NCBI RefSeq assembly: GCF_019048525.1
Contig: NZ_CP077369.1
Location: 2,666,001 to 2,730,000, forward strand
Direction of reading: 5' to 3'
DNA length: 64,000 nucleotides
Source: Acinetobacter lwoffii
Lineage (GTDB): Bacteria > Pseudomonadota > Gammaproteobacteria > Pseudomonadales > Moraxellaceae
This document shows, piece after piece, positions 45,937 through 54,516 of this stretch. The notes below the pieces were generated by a model, which was not told the origin of the DNA, searched no databases, and worked only from the letters and a program-made list of their open reading frames with translations. Made by a program: the position numbers and the translations under genes. Within the stretch, counting starts at the first letter, position 1. Every line of letters begins with the position of its first letter.

Positions 45937-47379
45937 ATGTCACAGGCGAATGCCAGCAAAAAGGTAGCTCCTGCTAAACCAGAAATTGTTACTGAAAATA
46001 GCAATCTCAAGGAGTTCCGTACTCCGCCACACAATTTAGCAATTGAACAGGCTGTACTTGCTGCCCTTATGACTGTGGCTGAATCTTTTGAGCAGGTCGG
46101 TGATGTACTGACCGAAAATGATTTCTATGCCACCCGACATAAATATATCTTCCGTGCCATTGAGCAACTCTCTAAAGAAAACTCGCCTTATGATGCGGTT
46201 CTGGTGCATGACTGGCTCATCAAACAAAACTTGCTCGATGCAATTGGTGGCGAAGAATATCTGATGCAGTTAATGGCAGATTCGCCATCGAGTTTCTATA
46301 ACCTGGAAACTTATGCAGGCAAAATTAAAGAATTCTCTACCCTGCGTAGTATGATTAAAGTCAGCTCTGAAATTTTACAAAATGCCTATGACACCAAAGG
46401 CCGTACTGTCAGTGAAATTCTGGATCTGGCTGAGACCAATATTTTCTCGATTGCCGAACAGCATAATAACAATGCCAAAGCGCAAGGGCCTAAGCCGATC
46501 AACTCGGTGGTCGCGGACGTATTCGACAAATTAAATGAACTGTCGCAAATGGAAGGCAGCATTACCGGTTTAACTACTGGTTTTGTGGAACTGGATAACA
46601 AAACTTCCGGCATGCAATCCGGTGACCTGATTATTGTCGCAGCGCGTCCTTCCATGGGTAAAACCACCTTTGCCATGAATCTGGTCGAAAGTGTTTTATT
46701 CAATAACAACCTGCCTGCTCTGGTCTATTCGATGGAGATGCCAGCCGACTCCATCGCCATGCGTTTGATTTCGTCATTTGGTCGCGTGCACCAAGGGCAT
46801 TTACGTTCCGGTAAAATGGACAGTGATGAATGGTCAAAAGTCACCAGTACCATTGTGCATTTACAAGAAAAAAATCTGTATATCGATGATTCTTCTGCGC
46901 TACCACCAACAGAATTACGTGCCCGTGCGCGTCGTATTGCCAAAATGCATGGCGGAAAGCTGGGCTGTATCATGGTCGATTACTTGCAGCTGATGAAAGT
47001 ACCCGGTATGGGCGATAACCGTGTCGGCGAGATCTCGGAAATCTCCCGAAGCTTAAAAGCTTTAGCGAAGGAAATGCAATGTCCGGTAATTGCCCTGTCA
47101 CAGCTCAACCGATCGCTGGAAAACCGTCCAAACAAACGTCCGGTGATGTCCGACTTGCGTGAATCCGGTGCGATTGAGCAGGATGCCGACTTGATCATGT
47201 TTATTTACCGGGATGAGGTTTATAACAAGGAATCCAAGGAAGCTGGCACCGCCGAAATTATTATCGGTAAACAACGTAATGGCCCGATTGGTACCGTGCG
47301 TCTGGCATTCGAAGGTCAATATACCCGCTTTAGTAATCTCTCACCTGAGTTCTATGCTCAGTATGATGACGAAGAGTAA
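45937..47379 (+). CDS. dnaB: Replicative DNA helicase
   Basis: DnaB is the hexameric 5'-3' helicase of the replication fork. The 480-residue protein has the N-terminal domain (PPHNLAIEQAVLAALM), a linker, and the RecA-like domain with LIIVAARPSMGKTTFAMN (Walker A), CIMVDYLQLM (Walker B) and the arginine finger region KQRNGPIGTVRLAFE. No intein is present. The ATG at 45937 with AGGGA upstream is preferred over an in-frame TTG at 45913. Confidence 0.97.
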   Translation: MSQANASKKVAPAKPEIVTENSNLKEFRTPPHNLAIEQAVLAALMTVAESFEQVGDVLTENDFYATRHKYIFRAIEQLSKENSPYDAVLVHDWLIKQNLLDAIGGEEYLMQLMADSPSSFYNLETYAGKIKEFSTLRSMIKVSSEILQNAYDTKGRTVSEILDLAETNIFSIAEQHNNNAKAQGPKPINSVVADVFDKLNELSQMEGSITGLTTGFVELDNKTSGMQSGDLIIVAARPSMGKTTFAMNLVESVLFNNNLPALVYSMEMPADSIAMRLISSFGRVHQGHLRSGKMDSDEWSKVTSTIVHLQEKNLYIDDSSALPPTELRARARRIAKMHGGKLGCIMVDYLQLMKVPGMGDNRVGEISEISRSLKALAKEMQCPVIALSQLNRSLENRPNKRPVMSDLRESGAIEQDADLIMFIYRDEVYNKESKEAGTAEIIIGKQRNGPIGTVRLAFEGQYTRFSNLSPEFYAQYDDEE

Positions 47380-47428
47380 TCAGGCTCTCGTCATCACATT
47401 TCCATCGTCCCTCTAGGAGTAATTTAGG

Positions 47429-48499
47429 GTGCGTCAAGCTACAGTTTATATTGACAGCGCTGCGCTGCAATATAATTTAAACCGTGTCAAACAACTTGCC
47501 CCAACCGCGAAAATCGTCAGCATGGTGAAAGCCAATGCTTATGGACACGGAGTTAAAGACTGCTTAGCAGCCTTAAGCGAAACCGATGCCTTTGGTGTTG
47601 CCTGTCTGCAAGAAGCCCTGGAAATTCGTGAATTAGGTTATTTACAGCCGATCACGCTTATCGAAGGTGTTTTTTCACCAGATGAGATGCCAATCGTAAT
47701 TGAACAAAATATTGAAGTCATTGTGCATCAACAGGCACAAGTCGACTGGTTAATTGCACATAAAGATGCCTATATCGCCAAAGAACTTAAAGTCTGGGTC
47801 AAACTGAACAGCGGCATGAACCGCCTGGGCTTTAAGATTGAACCGATCAAAGACGTAATTTATACGCTAAAAGCCGCAGGCTTTACTTGCGTGCTTGCCA
47901 TGCATTTTGCCAATGCCGATGCTGAGCATCCACTGAATGATGAACAAATCCGTCAATTCTTGGAAATTAAAAATGACTGCGCCCCACTTTTAGCCTCTTG
48001 CTGTAACTCGGCTGCAATCTATAAATATCCAGAATTGCATTTTGACTATGTCCGTCCCGGGATCATGCTCTATGGCGCGACGCCTTTTGCAGACCGTGAT
48101 GTACATGACCTAGATTTAAAACCGGTCATGACGTTTACAGCTGAAATTATTGCCTTGAATGATATTCAAGCGGGTGAGCATGTCGGTTATGGTTCGACGT
48201 TCACCGCAGATCAAGACATGACTTTGTCCATTGTTTCAATTGGCTATGGTGATGGCTACCCTCGTGCTTTCCCTAAACAGAACTATGTCGCAATCAATGG
48301 TCGGCAAACTCGCGTGATCGGCCGCGTAGCGATGGATATGATCGCTATTGATGTCACAGGGTTAGAAGTGCAATTGGGCACAGAAGTCGAACTTTGGGGT
48401 AAAACCCGTCTGGTGGATGATGTGGCTGAAGCGAATGGCACGATTGGTTATGAACTATTATGCAGGCTCAGCAATCGTCCACTACGCCAAGTAGTCTGA
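47429..48499 (+). CDS. alr: Alanine racemase
   Basis: Alr interconverts L- and D-alanine with PLP, supplying D-Ala for peptidoglycan. The 356-residue protein has the PLP lysine in MVKANAYGHG and HFDYVRPGIMLYG. The catalytic tyrosine lies in HVGYGSTF and the end domain has the RVAMDMIAIDVT segment. The start is GTG with TAGGAG about 8 bases upstream. It follows dnaB by 49 bases and may be cotranscribed. Its terminator is at 48515. Confidence 0.96.
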   Translation: MRQATVYIDSAALQYNLNRVKQLAPTAKIVSMVKANAYGHGVKDCLAALSETDAFGVACLQEALEIRELGYLQPITLIEGVFSPDEMPIVIEQNIEVIVHQQAQVDWLIAHKDAYIAKELKVWVKLNSGMNRLGFKIEPIKDVIYTLKAAGFTCVLAMHFANADAEHPLNDEQIRQFLEIKNDCAPLLASCCNSAAIYKYPELHFDYVRPGIMLYGATPFADRDVHDLDLKPVMTFTAEIIALNDIQAGEHVGYGSTFTADQDMTLSIVSIGYGDGYPRAFPKQNYVAINGRQTRVIGRVAMDMIAIDVTGLEVQLGTEVELWGKTRLVDDVAEANGTIGYELLCRLSNRPLRQVV

Positions 48500-48514
48500 T
48501 CTAGTCCTCAAAGT

Positions 48515-48543
48515 AAAAAAGCCCAACATAGGTTGGGCTTTTT
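48515..48543. terminator. Bidirectional terminator between alr and the BLUF gene
   Basis: AAAAAAGCCCAAC / GTTGGGCTTTTT stem, T-rich on both strands, between converging genes. Confidence 0.88.
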
Positions 48544-48545
48544 CT

Positions 48546-48977
48546 TTAGGCTGACTTTTGTTCTTCGCCCTGCTCTATGCATAATTGCATTAATAAGGCA
48601 TCGACATGACTTTGCTGAAAGGCAAAAGGATTAAAGTCATCAAATCCCATTTCCCGACAGAATTGCTGGATCTGACTGCGTTTGGAAATATATTTCATGG
48701 ACCAGTCCGGGAAACTTGGATATTCAATTTCCTTGGTCTCAAATAATTTAATATCCTGATGGCGTGGATCTTTATTCAGTCGCTCCACCAGCAGACTCTT
48801 TAAAGTAAGACATTCACCTTCCAGACATTGAAAAAAATGCCCATCTGCGAAATACAGTACACCTGTCACTTGATGCTGGTAATTAAAATCACGAGCTTCT
48901 TTCAGGATATTCGCCAAATCTTCAAGTAAGTCAGGTTTGGGAGAAGTACTTTTACTGGCATAACAAAATTGGTACAT
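48546..48977 (-). CDS. BLUF-domain blue-light photoreceptor (BlsA-like)
   Basis: The 143-residue protein is a single BLUF domain with a short tail. The FAD-photochemistry residues are in place: Tyr6 (FCYASK), Asn32 (ARDFNYQHQVTGVLY), Gln50 (FFQCLEG), and Trp92/Met94 (DWSMKY). DPRHQDIKLF is also typical. There is no output domain, as in Acinetobacter BlsA, which acts by binding transcription factors to control motility, iron uptake and metabolism according to light and temperature. The partner is not encoded nearby. It is monocistronic. Confidence 0.92.
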   Translation of the reverse strand: MYQFCYASKSTSPKPDLLEDLANILKEARDFNYQHQVTGVLYFADGHFFQCLEGECLTLKSLLVERLNKDPRHQDIKLFETKEIEYPSFPDWSMKYISKRSQIQQFCREMGFDDFNPFAFQQSHVDALLMQLCIEQGEEQKSA

Positions 48978-49058
48978 GTGCTAACTCCTCTTTTTTTATT
49001 ATACCTGATGCATAGAAGTTAACACTGTACGCGAAAAACCTGAACCCGGATAGGTTTA

Positions 49059-49793
49059 TTATAAGAAATACTCATTAGAGGGAACCGGAAGTTCCGCCAA
49101 TCCTTTTTTCAAGGTCTCTGACCATTGCCGGCTGATTGACGTGAAATACTCATCATCTTCGGCAATACGCTTGCCTCTTGGCATGATCAGACTGTCTTTT
49201 TTATAGACCAGCACATCGAGGGGCATACCAACCGATACATTGGAACGTAGGGTCGATGCAAATGAAATCAGGGAACAGCGCAAAGCTTCATCCAGCGGCA
49301 TATCATAAGTCAGCGCACGATCCAGGATCGGCTTGCCATATTTACTTTCGCCAATCTGGAAATACGGCGTATCGCGTGTGGCACAGATAAAGTTCCCTTG
49401 CGGATAGACATGATAAAGCTGCATATCCTGATCTTTAAGTTGCCCCCCGACCAGCAGATTGCAATAGTAATTGCTTTGTTCCGAAATATCGCTCGTAACA
49501 TTCGCAATCACTTTTTTCAGCATACTTCCAACCAGCTCAGCGACATCAAACATGGTGTGCAGACTCAAGATATTGGGTTCCTGCTTCAGTTCGAGCTGAT
49601 TTTTGATATGCCCAATTACGGCTTGTGTTGTTGCCAGATTTCCGGATGCCTGTATGACGATCATACGTTCACCAGGAATACCAAAGGTATACAACTTTCG
49701 AAATACAGAAATGTGATCTACTCCGGCATTGGTCCGGGTATCACTGATAAAAAGCATACCTTGCTCTAAACGTAGTGCACAACAATACGTCAT
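49059..49793 (-). CDS. Anbu, proteasome-type peptidase
   Basis: Anbu is a bacterial relative of the 20S proteasome and HslV that forms self-compartmentalised or open ring assemblies. The 244-residue protein starts MTYCCALRLEQGMLFISDTRTNAG, so after Met removal Thr2 could be the N-terminal nucleophile. YTFGIPGERMIVIQASGNLA and the SLISFASTLRSNVSVGMPLDV segment are typical. It is the last gene of a four-gene set (ATP-grasp, alpha-E, transglutaminase, Anbu) known to travel together. The physiological substrate is unknown. Confidence 0.93.
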   Translation of the reverse strand: MTYCCALRLEQGMLFISDTRTNAGVDHISVFRKLYTFGIPGERMIVIQASGNLATTQAVIGHIKNQLELKQEPNILSLHTMFDVAELVGSMLKKVIANVTSDISEQSNYYCNLLVGGQLKDQDMQLYHVYPQGNFICATRDTPYFQIGESKYGKPILDRALTYDMPLDEALRCSLISFASTLRSNVSVGMPLDVLVYKKDSLIMPRGKRIAEDDEYFTSISRQWSETLKKGLAELPVPSNEYFL

Positions 49794-49806
49794 TCATTCG
49801 TCCTTA

Positions 49807-50586
49807 TTAATATCCTAGCACTTGAACGATGGAATGCATGGATTCCACACCGCCCTTTTCTCTGACACCGCGTACCGGCGCCACATCCCAATAATCCCGT
49901 CCAATCGCCACATAAACATGCGAACTTGGAGTAAACAACAGATTACTGACATCAAAACAATACCATGTCTGGTCTACAAACACCTCTGCCCAAGCGTGAC
50001 TGGCCAGATGCGAAGCATTTTGTGCATATAAATAACCAGAAACATAGCGGGCAGGTAAACCTAGATATTTGCACATGGCAATAAAAATATGACTATGGTC
50101 CTGACAGACGCCCTGTCTGGACTCAAAGGCATCTATTGCAGAGCCTTGCACTGAAGTACTGTTGGAAATATAAGGCACATGCTCCAGCAAGGCCTGTGCC
50201 AGTTCAATCAAATGCTGACGGGTTAATGCAGGAACATGACGTTGTGCAAAGTCTTTCATTGCTGCATTACATTGTGTCGATTCGGTCGGCTGTAGAAAAA
50301 GATTGAGATTGATTGAATCATTCAGTCCACTCTGATGCGCAGGATTCAGTTCAACAATCCCTTGCGCCATGATAGTCAGGGAATAATAAGGCTCCCGCTG
50401 GCTACAGGTCATCCACAGATTATGAAATGCATCTTTCCGGATTTCTTTATTACCCGGCACACTAATATCCCAGGAATGCACCCGCTGATGCGCATTGCTC
50501 GAAGGCATCATTTTAATGTACTGAATACTGTTCCTCACCTCGGCCGTGTACATATAATGCGTTTGGTGATTCACCATCAATTTCAT
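49807..50586 (-). CDS. Transglutaminase-like cysteine peptidase
   Basis: The 259-residue protein has the bacterial transglutaminase N-domain (MKLMVNHQTHYMYTAEVRNSIQYIKM) and the transglutaminase core. Its catalytic Cys is in SRQGVCQDHSHIFIAMCKYLG, the His in ASHAWAEVFVDQTWYCFDVSN, and the Asp follows in the same stretch. It probably hydrolyses or forms amide bonds in a peptide. Its start overlaps the end of the alpha-E gene by four bases, showing coupled translation in the Anbu operon. Confidence 0.92.
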   Translation of the reverse strand: MKLMVNHQTHYMYTAEVRNSIQYIKMMPSSNAHQRVHSWDISVPGNKEIRKDAFHNLWMTCSQREPYYSLTIMAQGIVELNPAHQSGLNDSINLNLFLQPTESTQCNAAMKDFAQRHVPALTRQHLIELAQALLEHVPYISNSTSVQGSAIDAFESRQGVCQDHSHIFIAMCKYLGLPARYVSGYLYAQNASHLASHAWAEVFVDQTWYCFDVSNLLFTPSSHVYVAIGRDYWDVAPVRGVREKGGVESMHSIVQVLGY

Positions 50587-51185
50587 ACATCTGCCTCAAA
50601 CAGTTGATGGATATGGTCGCTAAACTGGTAAAACTGAATCCGGTTCGGTTCTGTACGCAACTGCTCCCAGTACTGTTCCAGATCATTCCAGCCCATCTCT
50701 ACCAAAATTCTGACCACATAATCAATCTTGCAGAGTGTAGTACTGGTTTCTTCACCCAGACGTAACTGATGATCGAGCTGTTCGACACATTGCCCTAGAC
50801 TAAAAAACAGAAAAATATCGGAAGATTCGGCTTCCAGAATATCTTCACATTCCGTCACCACTTCACAGATATAACCAGCATTTTTGTCTGCGGTTTTGAT
50901 CAGTTTCATCAGTTCCGCATAGCCTGAAGCAGACAATACACCACGTAATTCCTGAATATTGTCTTTGGCCACTTTAAACTGCTGGCTAAAAGACGCCACT
51001 TGCGTAGGATCAAGTACCAGCTCATTTAAGGAACTGGCATCAAAGGCAGGTAAACAAAAGGCATGAGCATACGCTACTGCCGCTTCGTCTTCTAAAAATG
51101 GAAAGCGCGCACATAAAAAATGAGTGCGAGATAAATAACGCCCTAGCCAAAAAATATGTTGTGCATTGCTATTCAGCAAAACCAT
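50583..51185 (-). CDS. Alpha-E domain protein, short form
   Basis: The 200-residue protein starts MVLLNSNAQHIFWLGRYLSR, the typical opening of alpha-E proteins, an all-helical family named for its many conserved Glu. It is shorter than common members of about 300 residues. The family accompanies circularly permuted ATP-grasp and transglutaminase genes and is thought to help in peptide modification, without a proven activity. It stands between the ATP-grasp and transglutaminase genes. Confidence 0.85.
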   Translation of the reverse strand: MVLLNSNAQHIFWLGRYLSRTHFLCARFPFLEDEAAVAYAHAFCLPAFDASSLNELVLDPTQVASFSQQFKVAKDNIQELRGVLSASGYAELMKLIKTADKNAGYICEVVTECEDILEAESSDIFLFFSLGQCVEQLDHQLRLGEETSTTLCKIDYVVRILVEMGWNDLEQYWEQLRTEPNRIQFYQFSDHIHQLFEADV

Positions 51186-51207
51186 GACATTTTCCTTCTT
51201 TGGAATC

Positions 51208-52767
51208 TTATGAATGTAAATTGTCGACTACCCAGGTATCTTTGATACCGCCACCTTGTGATGAATTCACCACCAGTGAGCCGGGCTGCATCGCCACACG
51301 GGTCAAGCCACCCTGTACGATTTCAGTACGATAAGGCGAACTTAATACAAATGGGCGTAAGTCGATATGACGTTCAGCAATACCAAAATTGGTCAAAGTC
51401 GGACTAACCGATAAGTCCAAAGTTGGCTGCGCAATATATAAATGCGGCGCAGCTAAAATTTTCTCCCTGAAAGTTTCAATTTGCTGTTTAGAGGCTTGTG
51501 GTCCAATGAGCATGCCATAACCGCCCGAACCCTGCGCTTCTTTCACCACCAGTTGATCCAGATGAGCCACGACATAGTCTAATTCTTCAGAATTACGACA
51601 TTGATAAGTCGGAACATTTTTTAGAATTGGCTGCTCACCCAAATAAAAATGAATCATTTTGTCGACATATGGATAAACCGATTTGTCATCTGCCACACCG
51701 GTTCCCGGTGCATTGGCAATCACAACATTATTTTGCAAATAAGCTGACATCAAGCCAGCCACACCCAAAGTGCTATCCGGTTTAAAGCATAAGGGATCAA
51801 GAAACGCATCATCGACCCGTCTATAAATAACATCGACTCGTTGGCGACCACGTATGGTTTTTACATAAACCTTCGAGTCATCAACAAAAAGGTCACGTGA
51901 TGTTACCAATGGTATATCCATCTCCCTTGCAAGGAAGGCGTGTTCATAGTAAGCGCTATTAAAACGTCCTGGGGTCAGCACCACGACAAATGGCTTGTCG
52001 ACGTAGGCATTTTCGATCAGGATTTCTTTCAATAATTGTGGATATTGCTCGATTCCGGCAATCTTGGACTGCTCGAATACTTTTGGCATGAGTTTTTCAC
52101 TGATCTTGCGGCATTCCAGCATATAAGAAACGCCAGATGGCGTTCTGAGATTATCTTCTAAGACATAAAACTCGCCCTTGGAATCACGGATTACATCGAT
52201 CCCGCTAATCTGGCTATAAATCCCGCCTTTCAAGCTATGTTGATACATATGCGGCTGATAGGCTTCATGAGTTAAAATCTGCAACTCAGGAATGATATTG
52301 GCTTTTAAAATGTCCTGTTGATGATAAATATCATGTAAGAATAAATTTAGCGCCCGTATCCGTTGTGCCGAGCCTAAAGCCACCATATTCCACTGCTTCC
52401 GGTCTATGACTCGCGGAATGATATCGTAGGGAATGGTGCGTTCTACGCCTTCTTCATCGCCATAAACGGTAAAGGTAATACCGTGATGTAAAAAATGTTC
52501 TTTTGCTACCTGATTCAGTGCATTGAGTTCATCCAGCGTATGTTGTGATAACCATTCTTCCAGTCTTTGACCAGCCTGACTGGACAACACATGTTCATCC
52601 TGCATTTCATTAAAGAACGTTGAAGATAACTGCTGCAGTAAAAGTTGTGGATTCGTTGTAGTAGATACCGCTGTAGTTTTAGTGTCTATAAAATTTTTTC
52701 CAATATTCTGGGAACTAAATTTATCAATTGTTTCAATCACATTTGTATCCTGATTTCCTTTAAGCAT
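51208..52767 (-). CDS. Circularly permuted type 2 ATP-grasp protein
   Basis: The 519-residue protein belongs to the ATP-grasp peptide-ligase-like family found with alpha-E genes. Visible are GITFTVYGDEEGVERTIPYDIIPR, GIDVIRDSKGEFYVLEDNLRTPSGVSYML, ANAPGTGVADDKSVYPYVDKM, VVKEAQGSGGYGMLIG and the end GSLVVNSSQGGGIKDTWVV. Such enzymes join a carboxylate and an amine using ATP; the product here is unknown. The ATG at 52767 is chosen because GAGGG lies 6 bases upstream, though the frame stays open to 52845. It is the first gene of the Anbu operon. Confidence 0.92.
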   Translation of the reverse strand: MLKGNQDTNVIETIDKFSSQNIGKNFIDTKTTAVSTTTNPQLLLQQLSSTFFNEMQDEHVLSSQAGQRLEEWLSQHTLDELNALNQVAKEHFLHHGITFTVYGDEEGVERTIPYDIIPRVIDRKQWNMVALGSAQRIRALNLFLHDIYHQQDILKANIIPELQILTHEAYQPHMYQHSLKGGIYSQISGIDVIRDSKGEFYVLEDNLRTPSGVSYMLECRKISEKLMPKVFEQSKIAGIEQYPQLLKEILIENAYVDKPFVVVLTPGRFNSAYYEHAFLAREMDIPLVTSRDLFVDDSKVYVKTIRGRQRVDVIYRRVDDAFLDPLCFKPDSTLGVAGLMSAYLQNNVVIANAPGTGVADDKSVYPYVDKMIHFYLGEQPILKNVPTYQCRNSEELDYVVAHLDQLVVKEAQGSGGYGMLIGPQASKQQIETFREKILAAPHLYIAQPTLDLSVSPTLTNFGIAERHIDLRPFVLSSPYRTEIVQGGLTRVAMQPGSLVVNSSQGGGIKDTWVVDNLHS

Positions 52768-52929
52768 ACAAACCCTCGTATTATCATCTATTATAATTAA
52801 ATCAAAGCAATATCCATGCCATGACATCTGTATTTCAATTACCATTAATCTAATAAATGCCCTTTGAACTCAATGCCATTTTCGACCAAGTTGTTTTAGA
52901 ATTGTAGGACAAATGTTGCACAGAGGGAC

Positions 52930-52958
52930 TTGCGAAAAAATGAGAGTTTTTTTATTGT
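52930..52958 (+). promoter_or_regulatory. Promoter candidate for the WYL regulator
   Basis: TTGCGA and TATTGT are 17 bases apart, with a start expected about 43 bases before the gene. It lies in the 240-base divergent gap with the Anbu operon. Confidence 0.45.
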
Positions 52959-53007
52959 GTTAAGCTAAGCCTAAATCCCCTCTTCTTTATTGCCAGCAAA
53001 ATAAATT

Positions 53008-54015
53008 ATGTCAGCACAAGAAAAAGAAACTTCAAACAGTCTATATCGCCAATGGCAAATCTTGTCGCGTCTTTCTACCGGCAAATGGATGGGAACACGT
53101 GAATTACAGGAAATCCTCAATCGTGAAGGCATCGATATCAGTCTGCGCACCATTCAGCGCGACCTGAATCAGATTGCTCAACGCTTTCCGATTGAAAGCA
53201 GTAAAACCACGCCGCAAGGCTGGCGTTGGCGTTCAGATGCGCCGCTGCAAAGTTTGCCGCATATGACCAGCTCGCAAGCGGTCACTTTCATGATGGTCGA
53301 AGAACATTTAAAACATCTGCTGCCACCGAGCCTGATCGAGGAAATGAATCCGTGGTTTGATCTGGCACGACGCAGTCTTTCTTCCCAGAACAATGTCCGG
53401 CAATGGATTAACCGCGTACGCATTGTTCCGGCTACCCAACCCCTGATTCCACCTGTGGTAGATAAGGCTGCGCAGCAAGCGGTGTATGAAGGTCTGTTAC
53501 AGGACAAACAGCTGGAATGTGTGTATCAGGGCCGCGGTCATAATAGCGAAGAAAAAACCTATATTCTCAATCCTCTGGCATTGGTACAAAAAGGCTCAAT
53601 CATCTATCTGGTGTGTACCCGTCATGACAAATCGGATATCCAGACCTTTGCCCTACACCGCTTTAAATCGGCTGTGGTGCTGAATTCCCGCGCCTTGCAT
53701 CCGGTCAATTTCGATATTGATGAGTATATTGATTCTGGTGCGCTGGGCTTCCGGGTGGACTTTAACCATCCTACCGAAAATGTCACGCTTAAACTCAGCA
53801 TGTCAGAATCGGATGCGCATTACTTTGAGGAAAGCCAGCTCAGCAAAGACCAGAAGATTGAAAAAATGGACAATGGCATGTCGCTGATCACAGCTACCGT
53901 GCCATTTACCTCCCAACTGGTCTGGTGGTTACGCAGCTTTGGTAAAAAGATTAAACATATTGAACCGAGTATTGTAGCCAATGCAGTCGCTCAACTGGAT
54001 GAGGAAAACCCTTAA
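53008..54015 (+). CDS. WYL-domain transcriptional regulator
   Basis: The 335-residue protein has an N-terminal winged helix-turn-helix (YRQWQILSRLSTGKWMGTRELQEILN then ISLRTIQRDLNQIAQRFPIE) and a WYL ligand-sensing domain (YILNPLALVQKGSIIYLVCTR... TFALHRFKSAVVLN). A C-terminal WCX region follows. WYL regulators sense nucleotides or ssDNA in some systems and control stress or defence genes. Its divergent position makes the Anbu operon a likely target; this is an inference. Confidence 0.9.
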   Translation: MSAQEKETSNSLYRQWQILSRLSTGKWMGTRELQEILNREGIDISLRTIQRDLNQIAQRFPIESSKTTPQGWRWRSDAPLQSLPHMTSSQAVTFMMVEEHLKHLLPPSLIEEMNPWFDLARRSLSSQNNVRQWINRVRIVPATQPLIPPVVDKAAQQAVYEGLLQDKQLECVYQGRGHNSEEKTYILNPLALVQKGSIIYLVCTRHDKSDIQTFALHRFKSAVVLNSRALHPVNFDIDEYIDSGALGFRVDFNHPTENVTLKLSMSESDAHYFEESQLSKDQKIEKMDNGMSLITATVPFTSQLVWWLRSFGKKIKHIEPSIVANAVAQLDEENP

Positions 54016-54056
54016 CCACACATGCTTCATCCAGATTCTTTTAGGTATTCCAGAAT

Positions 54057-54078
54057 AAAAAAATCCCCAAATTGGGGA
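54057..54078 (-). terminator. Terminator of the frameshifted small gene
   Basis: TCCCC / GGGGA stem with loop AAATT is followed by seven T on the minus strand. It faces the small gene at 54093-54250 rather than the WYL gene. Confidence 0.75.
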
Positions 54079-54092
54079 CTGGAGAATTATGC

Positions 54093-54250
54093 TTATATTT
54101 TTGTTCTTGTTGTGGTGATCTGCCGCTGTGCCAAGCTGCTTTTCTTTGATACCCCGAAATGCAACTTGGATGAAACATCAATATTTAAAAATGACTGAGA
54201 CATGAGCAAGCCAGCTCAGCATTATTAAAGCGAATGGATTTTTTGGTCAT
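54093..54250 (-). pseudogene. Small basic protein gene with a frameshift
   Basis: A perfect AGGAG lies 9 bases before the ATG of a 21-codon frame, MTKKSIRFNNAELACSCLSHF, which stops at TAA right after a TTTTT run. One extra T there would continue the frame as LNIDVSSKLHF and SKKSSLAQRQITTTRTKI to a stop at 54093, giving a 52-residue basic protein. A terminator follows 15 bases later. The strong start signal and terminator suggest a real gene that has lost one T, or a sequencing error in the homopolymer. The shifted part could alternatively be read as a separate ORF from an ATG at 54203. Confidence 0.5.
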
Positions 54251-54516
54251 AGTTTAAGACTCCTATGTAGTGAATAAACCGACTATAAAGTCATCTGTCT
54301 TAATTGTGAAATAAATAGAATGCATGTCTTTTGCAGATTTTTTCTATAGTACTTTTTTCGAAAAATTTATCTATAATCGCTGCCGATTCATTGTCTGGCT
54401 TAATAGCATTTTCGGCAAGTTTATAAAATCGAATAACAATTCTCTGCTTGTATAAGATACCTCGCTCTGCACATCATAAAGCCCTATAGAAGTAGAAATA
54501 GGGACTTAATTTTACA
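54251..54516. other. Divergent intergenic region
   Basis: AT-rich space between the frameshifted small gene and the glutamate-synthase-like gene; it must contain both promoters. I see no repeat or stable hairpin. Confidence 0.4.
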
